Of a stretch of 64,000 nucleotides of DNA, positions 48,570 through 60,037 are shown in pieces. Below the pieces are notes generated by a model. The model was not told the origin of the DNA. It saw only the letters and a program-made list of their open reading frames with translations, and made no database searches. Position 1 is the stretch's first letter; every line of letters starts with the position of its first letter. The position numbers and the translations under genes are program-made. Source of the DNA: Leptospira koniambonensis. Its GTDB lineage: Bacteria; Spirochaetota; Leptospiria; Leptospirales; Leptospiraceae. Location: NCBI RefSeq assembly GCF_004769555.1, contig NZ_RQFY01000006.1, positions 1 through 64,000 on the forward strand, given 5' to 3'.

Positions 48570-51353
48570 ATGTATCTCAAAAGCCTGAATATTGTTGGAT
48601 TCAAGACCTTTGCGGACGAGACAGAAGTTCTCCTCGATCCGGGATTTACCGCAGTTGTAGGACCTAATGGTTCCGGAAAATCGAATATAGTCGACGCTTT
48701 AAAATGGGTCTTCGGCGAAAAATCCGCCAAAGGTCTTCGCGGTGATAAGATGGATGATGTCATCTTTCACGGTTCAGAAGCTCGTAAGCCTGCGGGTTTC
48801 GCAGAAGTCAGCGTAATTTTCGATAATTCTTCCAAACTTATCAAGATGGATTATCCAACCATCAAATTGACCCGCAGATTATACGCGGATGGAAATAACG
48901 AATATTTAATAAACGATTCTCGTGTGCAGCGTAAGGAGATTGAAAAGATCCTGCTCGATACTGGTATCGGAAAATCAAGTTATTCTATCATGGAACAAGG
49001 AAAGGTAGATCGTATCCTTCATTCCAAACCGGAAGAGAGAAGACTGATCTTCGAAGAGGCCGCAGGTATTTCCAGATTCAAAATGGAAAGACAAGAGGCT
49101 CTCAAAAAACTTTCCGACACCAACCAAAACCTTCTTCGTATCCAAGACATTATGAATACAATGAAGAAGGAGATGGAAGTTAAGGAAAAACAAGCAGAGA
49201 AGGCAGAAGAGTATTTTAAACTCAAACAAGAGCTGGATGAGACTGATAAGATCATCCGTTACATTAAATTTTCTACTTTGACTAAGAAGCATGAGACTTC
49301 TGAGAATGAATTAAAAGAAATTAAAGAAAAGAACGTAGTCCTACTTGAAAGAATTTCTGCGGAAACTGGCAGGATCGAAGAGTTAGATCATCATAAGTCC
49401 GACTTAGAGAAAAAGGTCGCAGAGATTGACAAAAAACTTTTGGATCATCTCACCCAAACCCAGATCCAAAAGGACAAGGTTGAGAGCAATAAAGGTATTA
49501 TTCTAGATTATTCTGATCGTATTTCAGATATTAGAGAGTCCTTAACTAAGGAAGAATCTGCTCAAAGTCTTCTACAGATCGATAAAGAAAAATTCGAAAA
49601 AGACGCAATTGATCTGGAAGGAGAAAGTAAATCCTTAGAGCTTGGAATTGAAGAACTTCGTAAAAACAAAACTGAGATCGAAGCAAAGATTGAAGCAGAG
49701 AATACTTCTATCCAAGAGAAGGAAACTAAAATTCTCTCCAATGACAAACGACATGTGGAGCTGAGAGAAAGGCTAAAAGAAGTTATCTTCGATCTAATCT
49801 CTCAATTAGAATCCCGCAAAAAAGAAGCCCAATCCACAGAAGAAGAAAGAAATCGTCTGAAGGAACTCCTACTGGGAGAAGCAGATCGTATTCATTCTGT
49901 AGAAACAGAACTTAAAACCGCTTTAGATTCGTATACTGGAGAAGAGACTAAAAATAAACTCTCTTACCTCGCAGGAAAACTAGAAACTGAAAAGTTCAGA
50001 TCTCAATTGGGAGAATATTTCTCCTTAGAAGATAGTATCCGCAGTTTATTATTCGATAGAGATGGATTTTTATCTCAGAAAGAAGGTTTAGACCAAGAGA
50101 TAGAAGATCTGATCTTAGAGAACGAAAATCTAACTCGTTCCATCAAAGAATCCGGATTGGCCATTGAATCTCTCCGAGAAGAAGCAGAGAATATCCGTGA
50201 AAAAATCGTATATTTAGAAAAACGGATCTTGGAGTTGAACTCTGAGAAGAATGCTAAGTTAGAATCCGCTAAGTCTCTTACTGTAAGGATAGAAGAGACC
50301 CAAAAAAGGATTATAGCAGCTCAAGAATCTATCAAAACGCTCGGTGTTAAAAAAACAGAATTCGAAAAAGAAGTGATCGAACTAGAACAACAGATCGAGA
50401 ACAGATACAATGAATTTTTGGAAATGAGCCGTGCTTTAGATTCTGAAAAAGAAGCACTTCGTAATATTGTAAAAGAGATCCAAGGTCTTAAAAACGAAAT
50501 CCAGAAAAACCAAGAAGATTATAAGAACTTATTCCCAATTTTAACCGAAAAGGAAAAAGCAGTCTCCGTTTATAAGGTCCAATTGGAATCTTTCTCAGAA
50601 GAATTGTATAATGATTATTCTATTTCTGAGCAGGAACTTGCTGACGAGTTCAAAGATAGAAAGCCTGAAAAAGGGGAAAGTGAGACAAAACTCAAACGTT
50701 TGAAGTCCGACATCCAGATGCTCGGTTCTATCAATCCTCTTTCTATCGAAGAATATAGGAATGTAAAAGAGATCTACGAACATCATCGCACTCAAAAAGA
50801 AGATATCGAAAGATCTAAAAATGATATCACTGAGATCCTGAAAAATATCAACGAAGAGTCTGAAAAACTTTTCAGAGAAACATTCGAGAGGATCAGAGAA
50901 AATTTCCAGGAAACATTCTCCACTCTGTTTAACGGAGGAAAAGCAATGCTTGAACTCGTGGACGGAGAAGACAGCCTAAACGCTGGTATCGAGATTATGG
51001 CAGAGCCTCCTGGCAAACATGTCCAAAACTTGAGATTGCTTTCCGGCGGGGAAAAATCCTTAACTGCAATCGCGCTATTGTTTGCGATCTATATGGTAAA
51101 ACCTTCTCCATTCTGTTTCTTGGATGAGATAGATGCTGCACTCGACGAGGCGAATAAACTTCGTTTCTGCCAAATCTTGGATAAGTTCAAGGACAAGTCT
51201 CAGTTTGTAGTAATCACTCACGCTCAGTCTACGATACATAGGGCAAATTCCATTTTCGGAGTCACAAACGAAGAGCCTGGAATTTCTAAAATTATCAGTT
51301 TGAGACTGGACGAAGCTAGAGATTTTGCTGGAAGAGTGACCGAAGCAGTATAA
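48570..51353 (+). CDS. smc: SMC-family chromosome partition protein, short form
   Basis: About 927 residues from the ATG at 48570 ([16 protein letters not shown]); upstream frame extension is rejected. The N-terminal head has Walker [23 protein letters not shown]. Two long coiled-coil arms follow. The C-terminal head has [17 protein letters not shown] and Walker [17 protein letters not shown]. The exact midpoint (near 450-495) is only a short non-coiled stretch ([19 protein letters not shown]) with no Gly-rich hinge motif. Typical bacterial SMC is near 1,150-1,200 residues, so both arms and hinge are reduced. Followed by thiG after 9 nt. Confidence 0.93.
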   Translation: MYLKSLNIVGFKTFADETEVLLDPGFTAVVGPNGSGKSNIVDALKWVFGEKSAKGLRGDKMDDVIFHGSEARKPAGFAEVSVIFDNSSKLIKMDYPTIKLTRRLYADGNNEYLINDSRVQRKEIEKILLDTGIGKSSYSIMEQGKVDRILHSKPEERRLIFEEAAGISRFKMERQEALKKLSDTNQNLLRIQDIMNTMKKEMEVKEKQAEKAEEYFKLKQELDETDKIIRYIKFSTLTKKHETSENELKEIKEKNVVLLERISAETGRIEELDHHKSDLEKKVAEIDKKLLDHLTQTQIQKDKVESNKGIILDYSDRISDIRESLTKEESAQSLLQIDKEKFEKDAIDLEGESKSLELGIEELRKNKTEIEAKIEAENTSIQEKETKILSNDKRHVELRERLKEVIFDLISQLESRKKEAQSTEEERNRLKELLLGEADRIHSVETELKTALDSYTGEETKNKLSYLAGKLETEKFRSQLGEYFSLEDSIRSLLFDRDGFLSQKEGLDQEIEDLILENENLTRSIKESGLAIESLREEAENIREKIVYLEKRILELNSEKNAKLESAKSLTVRIEETQKRIIAAQESIKTLGVKKTEFEKEVIELEQQIENRYNEFLEMSRALDSEKEALRNIVKEIQGLKNEIQKNQEDYKNLFPILTEKEKAVSVYKVQLESFSEELYNDYSISEQELADEFKDRKPEKGESETKLKRLKSDIQMLGSINPLSIEEYRNVKEIYEHHRTQKEDIERSKNDITEILKNINEESEKLFRETFERIRENFQETFSTLFNGGKAMLELVDGEDSLNAGIEIMAEPPGKHVQNLRLLSGGEKSLTAIALLFAIYMVKPSPFCFLDEIDAALDEANKLRFCQILDKFKDKSQFVVITHAQSTIHRANSIFGVTNEEPGISKIISLRLDEARDFAGRVTEAV

Positions 51354-51362
51354 TCTGGAATC

Positions 51363-52175
51363 GTGGTAGAATCAGACGATCTAATCATCGCAGGCAGAAG
51401 GTTCAAATCCAGGCTGTTTTTGGGCACTGGCAAGTTCTCTTCTGGCTCTGCTTTGGAACAAGCAATCCATTCTTCTGAAACGGATATAGTGACTGTTGCT
51501 CTGCGTAGAGTTGATCTGTCCTCAACTGAAGATGATATTCTCACCAAGATTGACCGGGAAAAAATATTACTTTTACCTAATACAAGTGGCGCAAGAGACG
51601 CAGAAGAAGCTGTCCGACTTGCAAGACTTTCCAGAGAACTGGGTGGAGGCGACTGGGTAAAACTAGAAGTGACTCCTGATCCAGTTTACCTTCTTCCTGA
51701 CCCGATCGAAACCTTGAAAGCCGCAAAGATCCTTGTTAAAGAAGGATTTAAGGTTTTACCTTATATAAACGCAGATCCAATTTTATGTAAACATTTGGAA
51801 GAAGCAGGATGCGCTACAGTTATGCCTTTAGGTTCCCCGATCGGAACCAACCAAGGGATCCGTACCTTGGCAAATTTAGAAATTATCATAGAACAATCTA
51901 ATGTGCCGGTTGTCGTGGACGCGGGGCTTGGTCTTCCTTCTCACGCCGCGCAAGCAATGGAATTGGGAGCAGATGCGGTCCTTGTAAATACTGCAATTGC
52001 AATCGCAAAAGATCCCGCAAAAACTGCATACGCATTCAAACTGGCAACGGAAGCAGGAAGAATTTCCAGATTATATTCCAATTCTGGATATTCCATATCC
52101 AAAAAAGCAGCAGCTTCCAGTCCTCTTACTGGATTTTTAGAAGAAGAATCTAGAAATGTACACGGAGTTATTTGA
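51363..52175 (+). CDS. thiG: Thiazole synthase ThiG
   Basis: Builds the thiazole phosphate of thiamine. The 270-residue TIM barrel has [26 protein letters not shown], the Schiff-base Lys in [26 protein letters not shown] and the phosphate loop [31 protein letters not shown] start at 51363. It overlaps thiH by 20 nt. No thiS or thiF is nearby. Confidence 0.96.
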   Translation: MVESDDLIIAGRRFKSRLFLGTGKFSSGSALEQAIHSSETDIVTVALRRVDLSSTEDDILTKIDREKILLLPNTSGARDAEEAVRLARLSRELGGGDWVKLEVTPDPVYLLPDPIETLKAAKILVKEGFKVLPYINADPILCKHLEEAGCATVMPLGSPIGTNQGIRTLANLEIIIEQSNVPVVVDAGLGLPSHAAQAMELGADAVLVNTAIAIAKDPAKTAYAFKLATEAGRISRLYSNSGYSISKKAAASSPLTGFLEEESRNVHGVI

Positions 52176-53292
52176 TAAAATCTCCTTCTTAGAAGCGAAG
52201 GAAAGAGTATTATCTAAATCTAAATTAGATATAGAATCAGCACTTCATAGTTCCCATTCCGGAAAACCACTTAATTTTGAAGAATATTTATCCTTATTAA
52301 ATCCTTTAGCCGATCCTTATTTGGAAGAAATGGCAGAGTGCGCTCTGGGTTGGACCAAAAAAAGATTTGGAAATACGATCTCTCTTTATATGCCAATGTA
52401 TCTTTCCAATGAGTGCAGATCTTCATGCGTTTATTGTGGATTCAGTTTTGAAAATAAAATTCCCAGAAAAACTTTAAATGAGTCTGAGATCCGGGCCGAG
52501 TCGGAAGTCCTATATTCGAAAGGGATCAGACATCTTCTAATATTAACTGGAGAAGAATATTCTATCACAAATATAGAATATTTGAGATCTGCTATGGCTA
52601 TCTTAAAATCTTATTTCGACTCTATCTCCATAGAAATTTATCCTATGGACCAGGAAAAATACGAGGTATTGATTGGAGAAGGAGTCGAAGGTCTTGTTGT
52701 CTACCAGGAGACTTATGATCCGGAGGTCTATTCCAAATATCATCTGCGTGGAATGAAAAAGAATATGAGATACCGACTGGATGCTCCTGACAGAGGGGGT
52801 CTTGCTGGTTTCAGACGTATGGGAGTCGGTGCATTACTTGGACTTTCTGATCCGTATGGAGAAATGTTCCGTTTAGGAGAACATGCATATTACCTTTCTA
52901 AAAAATATTGGAGAACTACAATCCAAATCTCTCTTCCTCGCATGAGACCCGCAGAAGGTGAGTTTGATAAGGCTATATTTGTTTCTGATAGAGAGTACGT
53001 TCGGTTCTTATTTGCACTTCGACTTTTTTTACCTGATAGCGGACTTGTTCAATCCACAAGAGAATCTATTCGTATGAGAAATCATCTCGCAGGAATGCCT
53101 ATCACTCATATGTCTGTCGAATCCAGGACGGATCCTGGAGGTTATTCAGGTGGAGAGGAATTAAAACAATTCGAGATAGAAGATACTAGAAAGATCGAAG
53201 AATTTACTGAGATGTTAAGGAAGAAGGGACTGGATCCAGTCTTTAAGGATTTCGACCGGGCATTTTTTCAAGTACCCGATCGAATTGGTTAA
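52156..53292 (+). CDS. thiH: 2-iminoacetate synthase ThiH
   Basis: Radical-SAM tyrosine lyase supplying dehydroglycine to ThiG. The 378 residues have the cluster motif [19 protein letters not shown] before it, and the family's [15 protein letters not shown] and RMRPAEGEF blocks. ATG at 52156 within thiG. The stop is 3 nt from the stop of the convergent Cys-rich gene. Confidence 0.95.
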   Translation: MYTELFDKISFLEAKERVLSKSKLDIESALHSSHSGKPLNFEEYLSLLNPLADPYLEEMAECALGWTKKRFGNTISLYMPMYLSNECRSSCVYCGFSFENKIPRKTLNESEIRAESEVLYSKGIRHLLILTGEEYSITNIEYLRSAMAILKSYFDSISIEIYPMDQEKYEVLIGEGVEGLVVYQETYDPEVYSKYHLRGMKKNMRYRLDAPDRGGLAGFRRMGVGALLGLSDPYGEMFRLGEHAYYLSKKYWRTTIQISLPRMRPAEGEFDKAIFVSDREYVRFLFALRLFLPDSGLVQSTRESIRMRNHLAGMPITHMSVESRTDPGGYSGGEELKQFEIEDTRKIEEFTEMLRKKGLDPVFKDFDRAFFQVPDRIG

Positions 53293-53295
53293 GGA

Positions 53296-53583
53296 TTATT
53301 TTTTACCTTTATAACCGTCTACCAAGCAGCTATTAAAAGCTGTACATTGGCCTGAATGAGTTTCATAACAAGAAGTAACTGCTGAATAATTTTTGCGGCA
53401 GGTATTTAAACAGCCAGCTCCCACTTTTTGTTTATCTGCAGCGCTAAGCTTTTTTTGGCCTTCTACACAGTTTGTATAAAAATCACAGATCTGGTTGCAT
53501 GCTTGGCTTTGAGCGGAAACCGAAGAGAATCCGGTGAAAACCGTAGCGAGCAAGATTAGGGTTGCGAGGATTGTTTTTTTCAT
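53296..53583 (-). CDS. Small Cys-rich secreted protein
   Basis: 95 residues with a clear signal peptide (TILATLILLATVFTGFSSVSA). The mature part has eight cysteines in two similar halves, each starting CxxxC (CNQIC and CLNTC), with spacings of 3, 5, 18, 3, 9, 7 and 5. This implies four disulfides or a metal site in the periplasm or outside. I recall similar short Cys-rich proteins in Leptospira, but no function is known to me. Confidence 0.82.
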   Translation of the reverse strand: MKKTILATLILLATVFTGFSSVSAQSQACNQICDFYTNCVEGQKKLSAADKQKVGAGCLNTCRKNYSAVTSCYETHSGQCTAFNSCLVDGYKGKK

Positions 53584-53606
53584 AGATGTGTTTTCTCCAA
53601 AGGACC

Positions 53607-53681
<75 letters not shown>

Positions 53682-53803
53682 TTATTCCTAGGAAATACCT
53701 TAAAAGGTATTTACCGGTCATTTTTTTTGAAATACCGGCCTTGTCAAAGATTTCTCTCCGGGAGATTAGAAACCTTTCCTAGGCTAAACTGGCCCTATAT
53801 TCT

Positions 53804-55051
53804 TTAGTCAGACCTTTGTCCGATTAGAATGTTCCAGCTTTCGGGTGTTTTTCCGTTCCCTTTTTGTTCGGAATTTGGTAAATTTTTTCTTTCTAAGAGA
53901 AGATTTTCGAGGCGAGTCTGTAATGTTTTTCCTAAATTTTCCCACTCTGATATTAGCTCTTCTGGAAAGGAAAGTTTAGAATGAGAATCTATATGGGAGA
54001 GAAGGTCAGGGATCAGTTTTTCCTCTATCTCCTTCTTCCTGAGTTGGAAATGTTCGGATAGATCTTTTTGAGAATGTGAATATTCTTCTTCTAATCTTTT
54101 GAGAAGGTATCTGTCTGTTCTGCCTGAATATTTATCTAGCAAATGGACGACCTTTTCTTCAAAGATCGCTTCCATTCCTATATCTGTTTTAGGATGAAAT
54201 TCTTTCTCAGTCCATTCTTTCAATTTATTTAATATATCTTTGTGTTGGGGTCTTTCTTCTATAAAGCGAGAAACTAATTCTTCGTAAGCTTCTGCAAGAA
54301 CACAAGAGAGTATCAAAAGTTGTAGTCCGAATGAAAAATAGATCTTCGGTTTAAAAATAAATCCTTTCTCAGATTCAATTTTTCCAAAGGCAGATAATAG
54401 GGAGAAGTATTTGGAATCTGCTCTTTTAAATAAAAACTTTTGGATTGAGACTTCTAATTCGGAAGAAGAGTTGGATACTAATTCGTATTCGCTGATCTCT
54501 CTGATATCTGTCAAAGATCCTACAAAAAAAGCCTTAGCTAAGGAGAAAGAGGAAGAATATCTTTTTCCATTTTCTCTTCTTCCCCATAATTTTTTTTCTA
54601 ATAGTAGAGAATTTGAATGTTTCTCTTCTTCTTTCCAAACAATCTCAGGGATTGAATGGATCTCTTTTTCGAAAATTTTACTTAGTAACTCTTCGCATTT
54701 TTCTATTTTTTCTAAAACATGAATATAAGAGTCTGTTAAGCTTTTTCCTTCCGAGGTCCAGAAGCATAGTTTATTTCCGAATAATACAGGAGGGAGTAAA
54801 TAGGAGAAGATAACTGAATTTGGGATCTCCACATGAGTATGAACCGAATAAGAGGGAAGGGTAGAAAGTAACCCGGAAGAGGGAACCCATTTTTCCAACG
54901 GTACTAGATAGTATTCTTCTGCTCCATTTTCCTTTGCCCATGCCAACACAGATTGAAAATATTCTTTAGAGTTAGGGATTCCTGTTTGGGTATCTCTCCC
55001 GTCTGAGAAAGAAAGTTCGGATGGACTAGGCCATTTGGCAAGGGTCTGCAT
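53804..55051 (-). CDS. Hypothetical protein, ~415 residues
   Basis: Unrecognised. The ATG at 55051 (MQTLAKWPSPSELSF) has GGGAG 6 nt upstream; earlier in-frame starts at 55063 and 55105 are less likely. No signal peptide is obvious; one moderately hydrophobic stretch (FSFGLQLLILSCVLAEAYEEL) lies in the middle. The C-terminal third is rich in Glu, Lys and Leu and looks helical or coiled-coil. It is divergent from glnA, with a 319-nt gap. Confidence 0.75.
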   Translation of the reverse strand: MQTLAKWPSPSELSFSDGRDTQTGIPNSKEYFQSVLAWAKENGAEEYYLVPLEKWVPSSGLLSTLPSYSVHTHVEIPNSVIFSYLLPPVLFGNKLCFWTSEGKSLTDSYIHVLEKIEKCEELLSKIFEKEIHSIPEIVWKEEEKHSNSLLLEKKLWGRRENGKRYSSSFSLAKAFFVGSLTDIREISEYELVSNSSSELEVSIQKFLFKRADSKYFSLLSAFGKIESEKGFIFKPKIYFSFGLQLLILSCVLAEAYEELVSRFIEERPQHKDILNKLKEWTEKEFHPKTDIGMEAIFEEKVVHLLDKYSGRTDRYLLKRLEEEYSHSQKDLSEHFQLRKKEIEEKLIPDLLSHIDSHSKLSFPEELISEWENLGKTLQTRLENLLLERKNLPNSEQKGNGKTPESWNILIGQRSD

Positions 55052-55280
55052 GGTTTCTCCCATGATTATATTTTGAGCGTAGTGTACCAAACTAGCGCAA
55101 GACAAAGGTCAGATAGATACAAAACCTTAGGGTTTAAAATTCTATCGAATCCGCCTATTCGGAGTTTTTTACTGATTGCCTCAGGTTCAAGGATTTTTAG
55201 CCTGAGCATGGACTGCTTTTCAAGGGGCTCCTTCTTTTTTTATTGGGAGAGAAGATACTTGCAAGATGGGTATTAGGATT

Positions 55281-55296
55281 TGGCACATCTCTTGCA
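55281..55296 (+). promoter_or_regulatory. Sigma-54 promoter of glnA
   Basis: TGGCACATCTCTTGCA matches the -24/-12 consensus TGGCAC-N5-TTGCW exactly, with GG and GC in the required spacing. It lies 75 nt before the glnA ATG. This implies RpoN and an NtrC-type activator; a clear enhancer site was not found upstream. Confidence 0.85.
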
Positions 55297-55370
55297 TAAG
55301 CTTAAGCAGGACACGCTTTCCGCGTGCGAATTAGAGACCCCTAGTACAAAGATATAGGAGATAAGTATCA

Positions 55371-56792
<1,422 letters not shown>

Positions 56793-56820
56793 TCGTAAGA
56801 ATTCAGTATGGATTAAAAAA

Positions 56821-56847
56821 CCCCGAGAGATTTCTCGGGGTTTTTTT
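56821..56847 (+). terminator. Intrinsic terminator of glnA
   Basis: CCCCGAGA-GATT-TCTCGGGG forms a perfect 8-bp stem with a 4-nt loop, followed by seven T residues, 28 nt after the glnA stop. A run of six A residues precedes it, so it may also work from the minus strand. Confidence 0.95.
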
Positions 56848-56851
56848 ATGG

Positions 56852-56884
56852 GCACGCAGAGACGCTGAGCCGCAGAGAGGTGTG
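56852..56884. repeat. Intergenic CGCAGAG repeat, copy E (single arm)
   Basis: GCACGCAGAGACGCTGAGC and CGCAGAGAGGTG directly follow the glnA terminator. Only one arm is present; the other side is the end of the next minus-strand gene. Confidence 0.5.
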
Positions 56885-56892
56885 AGACTTAG

Positions 56893-57651
56893 CTAAGGTA
56901 TCTGATCTAGATTTGGTTTATCTGCTTCTGGGTATTTTGCCAGATAGGCGCCCACAGTTTCTCTTTTTTTAGTCAGCCTTTCTCTATGATCTGAAATGAT
57001 CTGCCCAAAATCCAATTTGCCTGTGATGATCTCATATCTTTCTGTTTCTATAGTTCCTAGATCCAGATCATAATCGATCTCAGAAGCCTGGTCGGCGTAT
57101 TTTCTGGAAGCTTCCCAATAAGGAATGGCCTCTTTATAGAATGCGTCAGCTACCTCGAAGGATTGTTTTAGCTCGTGTGCAAAATCCAAATTATAAAAAT
57201 ATAAATGTCTTTTATCGAATTGAGAAGCAATCCTCATATAGGATCTCATGATTTGCAAATTCATATGCATAAAGATCAGGAGTCTATATTTATGATATTC
57301 TTCTTCGTTAGTTACTCTGCAGAGTGCGTTTCTTGGATGGCGAAATCTTTTTTGTAAACCAGCTTTTAGGAAGAATATATTCCTTCTAAGTTCATTTTCT
57401 TTATAATGAAGTTTGAGGCCATACATCTCATAATAATCTTCTAAAAACTTTGGCTCCCATTTATGGAGTTTATAAGGAACCCAGTCGGAAAACTTGGTAT
57501 ATACGCCATTCTTCTCGTATTCATAATTATAATCTAGATCTGGTTCCGTGCTAATAGAGACAGGAATTGGATTCAAATTTTGTAATATAGGGGAGAAGAG
57601 CAGAAAGACTAGGGTGATAGCTCTGGCTATGTGTTTTGTCTTTCTAAGCAT
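56893..57651 (-). CDS. Hypothetical exported protein, 252 residues
   Basis: Unrecognised. A short hydrophobic N-terminus (AITLVFLLFSPILQ) suggests export or a membrane anchor without a lipobox. The rest is helical and Tyr/Lys/Glu-rich (FLEDYYEMYGLKLHYKENE, VADAFYKEAIPYWEASRKYA), with one Cys. No catalytic motif seen. It ends close to the glnA terminator. Confidence 0.75.
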   Translation of the reverse strand: MLRKTKHIARAITLVFLLFSPILQNLNPIPVSISTEPDLDYNYEYEKNGVYTKFSDWVPYKLHKWEPKFLEDYYEMYGLKLHYKENELRRNIFFLKAGLQKRFRHPRNALCRVTNEEEYHKYRLLIFMHMNLQIMRSYMRIASQFDKRHLYFYNLDFAHELKQSFEVADAFYKEAIPYWEASRKYADQASEIDYDLDLGTIETERYEIITGKLDFGQIISDHRERLTKKRETVGAYLAKYPEADKPNLDQIP

Positions 57652-57828
57652 TCTATCTTATTCTATCGGCCTTTCTACACAATCCTGGACGGAAAAGAAG
57701 TTTCGGAACATTCTACTTTAACAGAGGGAATGCCGATTTGTCATATTAAATGAGGAATTTTGGTTTCAAAAAGCGACCAAGGATTAAAAAATATTAGAAA
57801 ATATCAAATAAATTGTTTACAAAATCTG

Positions 57829-57870
57829 TTAAACTCCGATTTATATCCGCTATATTGGATTTTAATCCAA
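57829..57870 (+). promoter_or_regulatory. Promoter-like region with palindrome before the porin gene
   Basis: TTAAAC (57829-57834), a 16-nt spacer and TATATT (57851-57856) resemble a sigma-70 promoter. A perfect 16-bp inverted repeat TTGGATT-TT-AATCCAA (57855-57870) overlaps the -10 end and the likely start site, where a repressor would bind. The ATG follows at 57888. Confidence 0.4.
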
Positions 57871-57887
57871 AATAAGGGACTCCCTAT

Positions 57888-59807
57888 ATGTTAAAAAATA
57901 CAGTTACGAGCCGACAGAGTCGGAACAAAAAATATTCACTCTTGCCAGTCCGACTCTTTTTGTCTTTCGGACTTTTAGGATTAGGGACCCTTTGGGCCCA
58001 AGGCGCAGAGCCTTCTAAGCCAGCAGATACTGTGACTCAGGCTGAGCCTACTCCAGTCAAGCCTACTGCTACTGAAGAGAAGACTACTGCTCCTTCTACC
58101 CAAACTCCTGCTGCTAACGCGGATACTAAGGACAAAGATAAGGAGAAGGATAAAATTCCTGCTGCTCCATATAAAAGTCCTTGGAAAGGTAAGTTAGATG
58201 GGGAATTGCTTGGAACTTTACTCTTAACTCCTGAACACCAAGATTCAGTTAAAAAAAGTTCTAATCTTTGGATCACTGATAACCTTCGTTTTGGTTTGCA
58301 GATCCGTCCTAGATTCGAAAATTTTAATAACCAAGATTTTGATAAGTCCACAAGTGATTCCAAGAACTACGTTACGCAAAACAGCCAGTTCTGGACTCTT
58401 TTAGATATCAATGAATCCTTTGCGGTAAAATTGACCATCCAAGATACTCGTCTGTATGGACAATATAAAGACCCAAGTGGAACTGGATACGGTCCAACTT
58501 CTTTTACAAATTCTATCGGAACAGCATATGCTCCTGGTAGCCAGGTCCCAGTAAAAAATAATACTGATATCCGAGAAGCTTATGTGATCTGGAAAGATTT
58601 TCTTCCTTATACAAAATTGTATTTAGGTCGTCAGGTCTTCTCTTATGGAGATTCCAGGATCATAGGTGCTCGTAACGATAGCCAGATCGGTAACTCTTTT
58701 GATGGAGTTAGAGTGGCCTTCGATACTAAGACTTGGTCTACTCATGCTGGTTATACTGTTCTTGCAGAAGAGAGTAATGGTCCTAACGGATTTGTAACTG
58801 CAAATAGCCAGAAAGTTGGTGGAGCAAAATCTCTTAACGATACATATCTTGCTTTCTTATACAATACTTGGAAACCTTCTGAAGAGTTAGTGTTAGATAT
58901 TTATGAGATTGGTGTTATCAAAAAGTATAATACTACTACAGCTACTGGTCCTCTTGTAGATCCAAACGAAAGAACAAACGGTAGAGACAATTTATTCACA
59001 ACCGGTATTCGTTTGAGTAACAGAACAGCTTCTGGCAGAAGTCTTCCTGCAGGAAAATCCTGGGACTGGGGTTTAGAATACGCAGCCCAAACAGGAAGTA
59101 CTGGCCAAACAATAGATGCTTCTTGGGATACTCTGAATACTCAAATCGGATCTGGAACAAACAAACATGCCGCTTACAAGGAAACTGTTCAGCATGACGC
59201 ATCCTTCTTCTTAGCTCAAACAGGATATAACTATAAAGGTTTCCGTGTGGGAGTTCAATTTGCAAGAGCTTCCGGGGATCCGAATAGAGCTGACGGAAAA
59301 TCCGCAACCTGGGATCCTTTATTTGCTACAAGATCCGGTGGATTCCCTTATTTCGATTCAGGGAACGGTATCGCAAACGCTGCTTTCTGGGCGAACGTAA
59401 GAACTTCTTCCATTCATCTTCAATATTATGATGATACCTGGGGAAGATTCATTTTCGCAATTTACGATATTCGCAAGGACAAAGTCCAAGACGCTTGGTA
59501 TGACGGTAACAGGAACGCGGTTACAGGAAGCTCAGGATTCGATGCAAACGGAGATTTCCTTGCCAACAAAACTGTTACAGGAAGCACCGAAAACTATGCC
59601 AATAATCCCTTCCTGAAAAATTGGCAACCTGGACACAGACTTTTGTTAGAATATGACCTGATTTATATCAAGAAGGTCAATGATTACTTCTCTATTTGGG
59701 CGGGAGCTACTGTTCTTTACGCTGGAGACGCGATCAAAAACCAAAAACAATTCAATATCGATAGAAATAGTACCTATTTCTCACTCACACTTCAGTTCGC
59801 CATCTGA
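57888..59807 (+). CDS. Alginate-export-type outer-membrane porin
   Basis: 639 residues. Signal region LFLSFGLLGLGTLWAQGA (about 24-42). A Thr/Pro/Ala-rich linker and charged DKDKEKDK stretch (to about 100) follow, then a large barrel domain. NLRFGLQIRPRFENFNNQ, LYLGRQVFSYGDSRIIGARN and SFDGVRVAFDT are the strand motifs of the alginate_exp family. The C-terminus STYFSLTLQFAI fits a barrel end. Real alginate transport is not implied; family members form anion-selective or sugar pores. It is followed by a long terminator. Confidence 0.88.
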   Translation: MLKNTVTSRQSRNKKYSLLPVRLFLSFGLLGLGTLWAQGAEPSKPADTVTQAEPTPVKPTATEEKTTAPSTQTPAANADTKDKDKEKDKIPAAPYKSPWKGKLDGELLGTLLLTPEHQDSVKKSSNLWITDNLRFGLQIRPRFENFNNQDFDKSTSDSKNYVTQNSQFWTLLDINESFAVKLTIQDTRLYGQYKDPSGTGYGPTSFTNSIGTAYAPGSQVPVKNNTDIREAYVIWKDFLPYTKLYLGRQVFSYGDSRIIGARNDSQIGNSFDGVRVAFDTKTWSTHAGYTVLAEESNGPNGFVTANSQKVGGAKSLNDTYLAFLYNTWKPSEELVLDIYEIGVIKKYNTTTATGPLVDPNERTNGRDNLFTTGIRLSNRTASGRSLPAGKSWDWGLEYAAQTGSTGQTIDASWDTLNTQIGSGTNKHAAYKETVQHDASFFLAQTGYNYKGFRVGVQFARASGDPNRADGKSATWDPLFATRSGGFPYFDSGNGIANAAFWANVRTSSIHLQYYDDTWGRFIFAIYDIRKDKVQDAWYDGNRNAVTGSSGFDANGDFLANKTVTGSTENYANNPFLKNWQPGHRLLLEYDLIYIKKVNDYFSIWAGATVLYAGDAIKNQKQFNIDRNSTYFSLTLQFAI

Positions 59808-59822
59808 GGTAGATCCTTCTCG

Positions 59823-59858
59823 AGCCCGGTCTTTTTTTAGAAAAGGATCGGGCTTTTT
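59823..59858 (+). terminator. Intrinsic terminator of the porin gene
   Basis: AGCCCGGTC pairs with GATCGGGCT and the helix continues as TTTTT with AAAAG, giving about 14 pairs with a TTAG tetraloop and a final T-run (59854-59858). It starts 16 nt after the stop. Confidence 0.85.
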
Positions 59859-59961
59859 CTCTCCTTTCTCCCATTCTAACTCGTCCAAACAAGTACGGAC
59901 CAAATCTAGGGTGTCACCGATCCGGGAATTCAGGATTGACCATACTTTTAGAAATCGCAAC

Positions 59962-59989
59962 TTGGTTTCGAGGTAATGGAACCGATAAT
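59962..59989 (+). promoter_or_regulatory. Candidate promoter for the DsbD-like gene
   Basis: TTGGTT (59962-59967), a 16-nt spacer and GATAAT (59984-59989) resemble a sigma-70 promoter about 50 nt before the next gene. The -35 box is weak, so this is a modest call. Confidence 0.35.
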
Positions 59990-60037
59990 GAATCTTAGGA
60001 GAAAGACAAATCCTATTTGGGTCTAATCGTTCATCTC

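Noticed and set aside
51354..51362. Thiamine (TPP) riboswitch before thiG
   Set aside because: Only 9 nt separate smc and thiG; there is no room for one.
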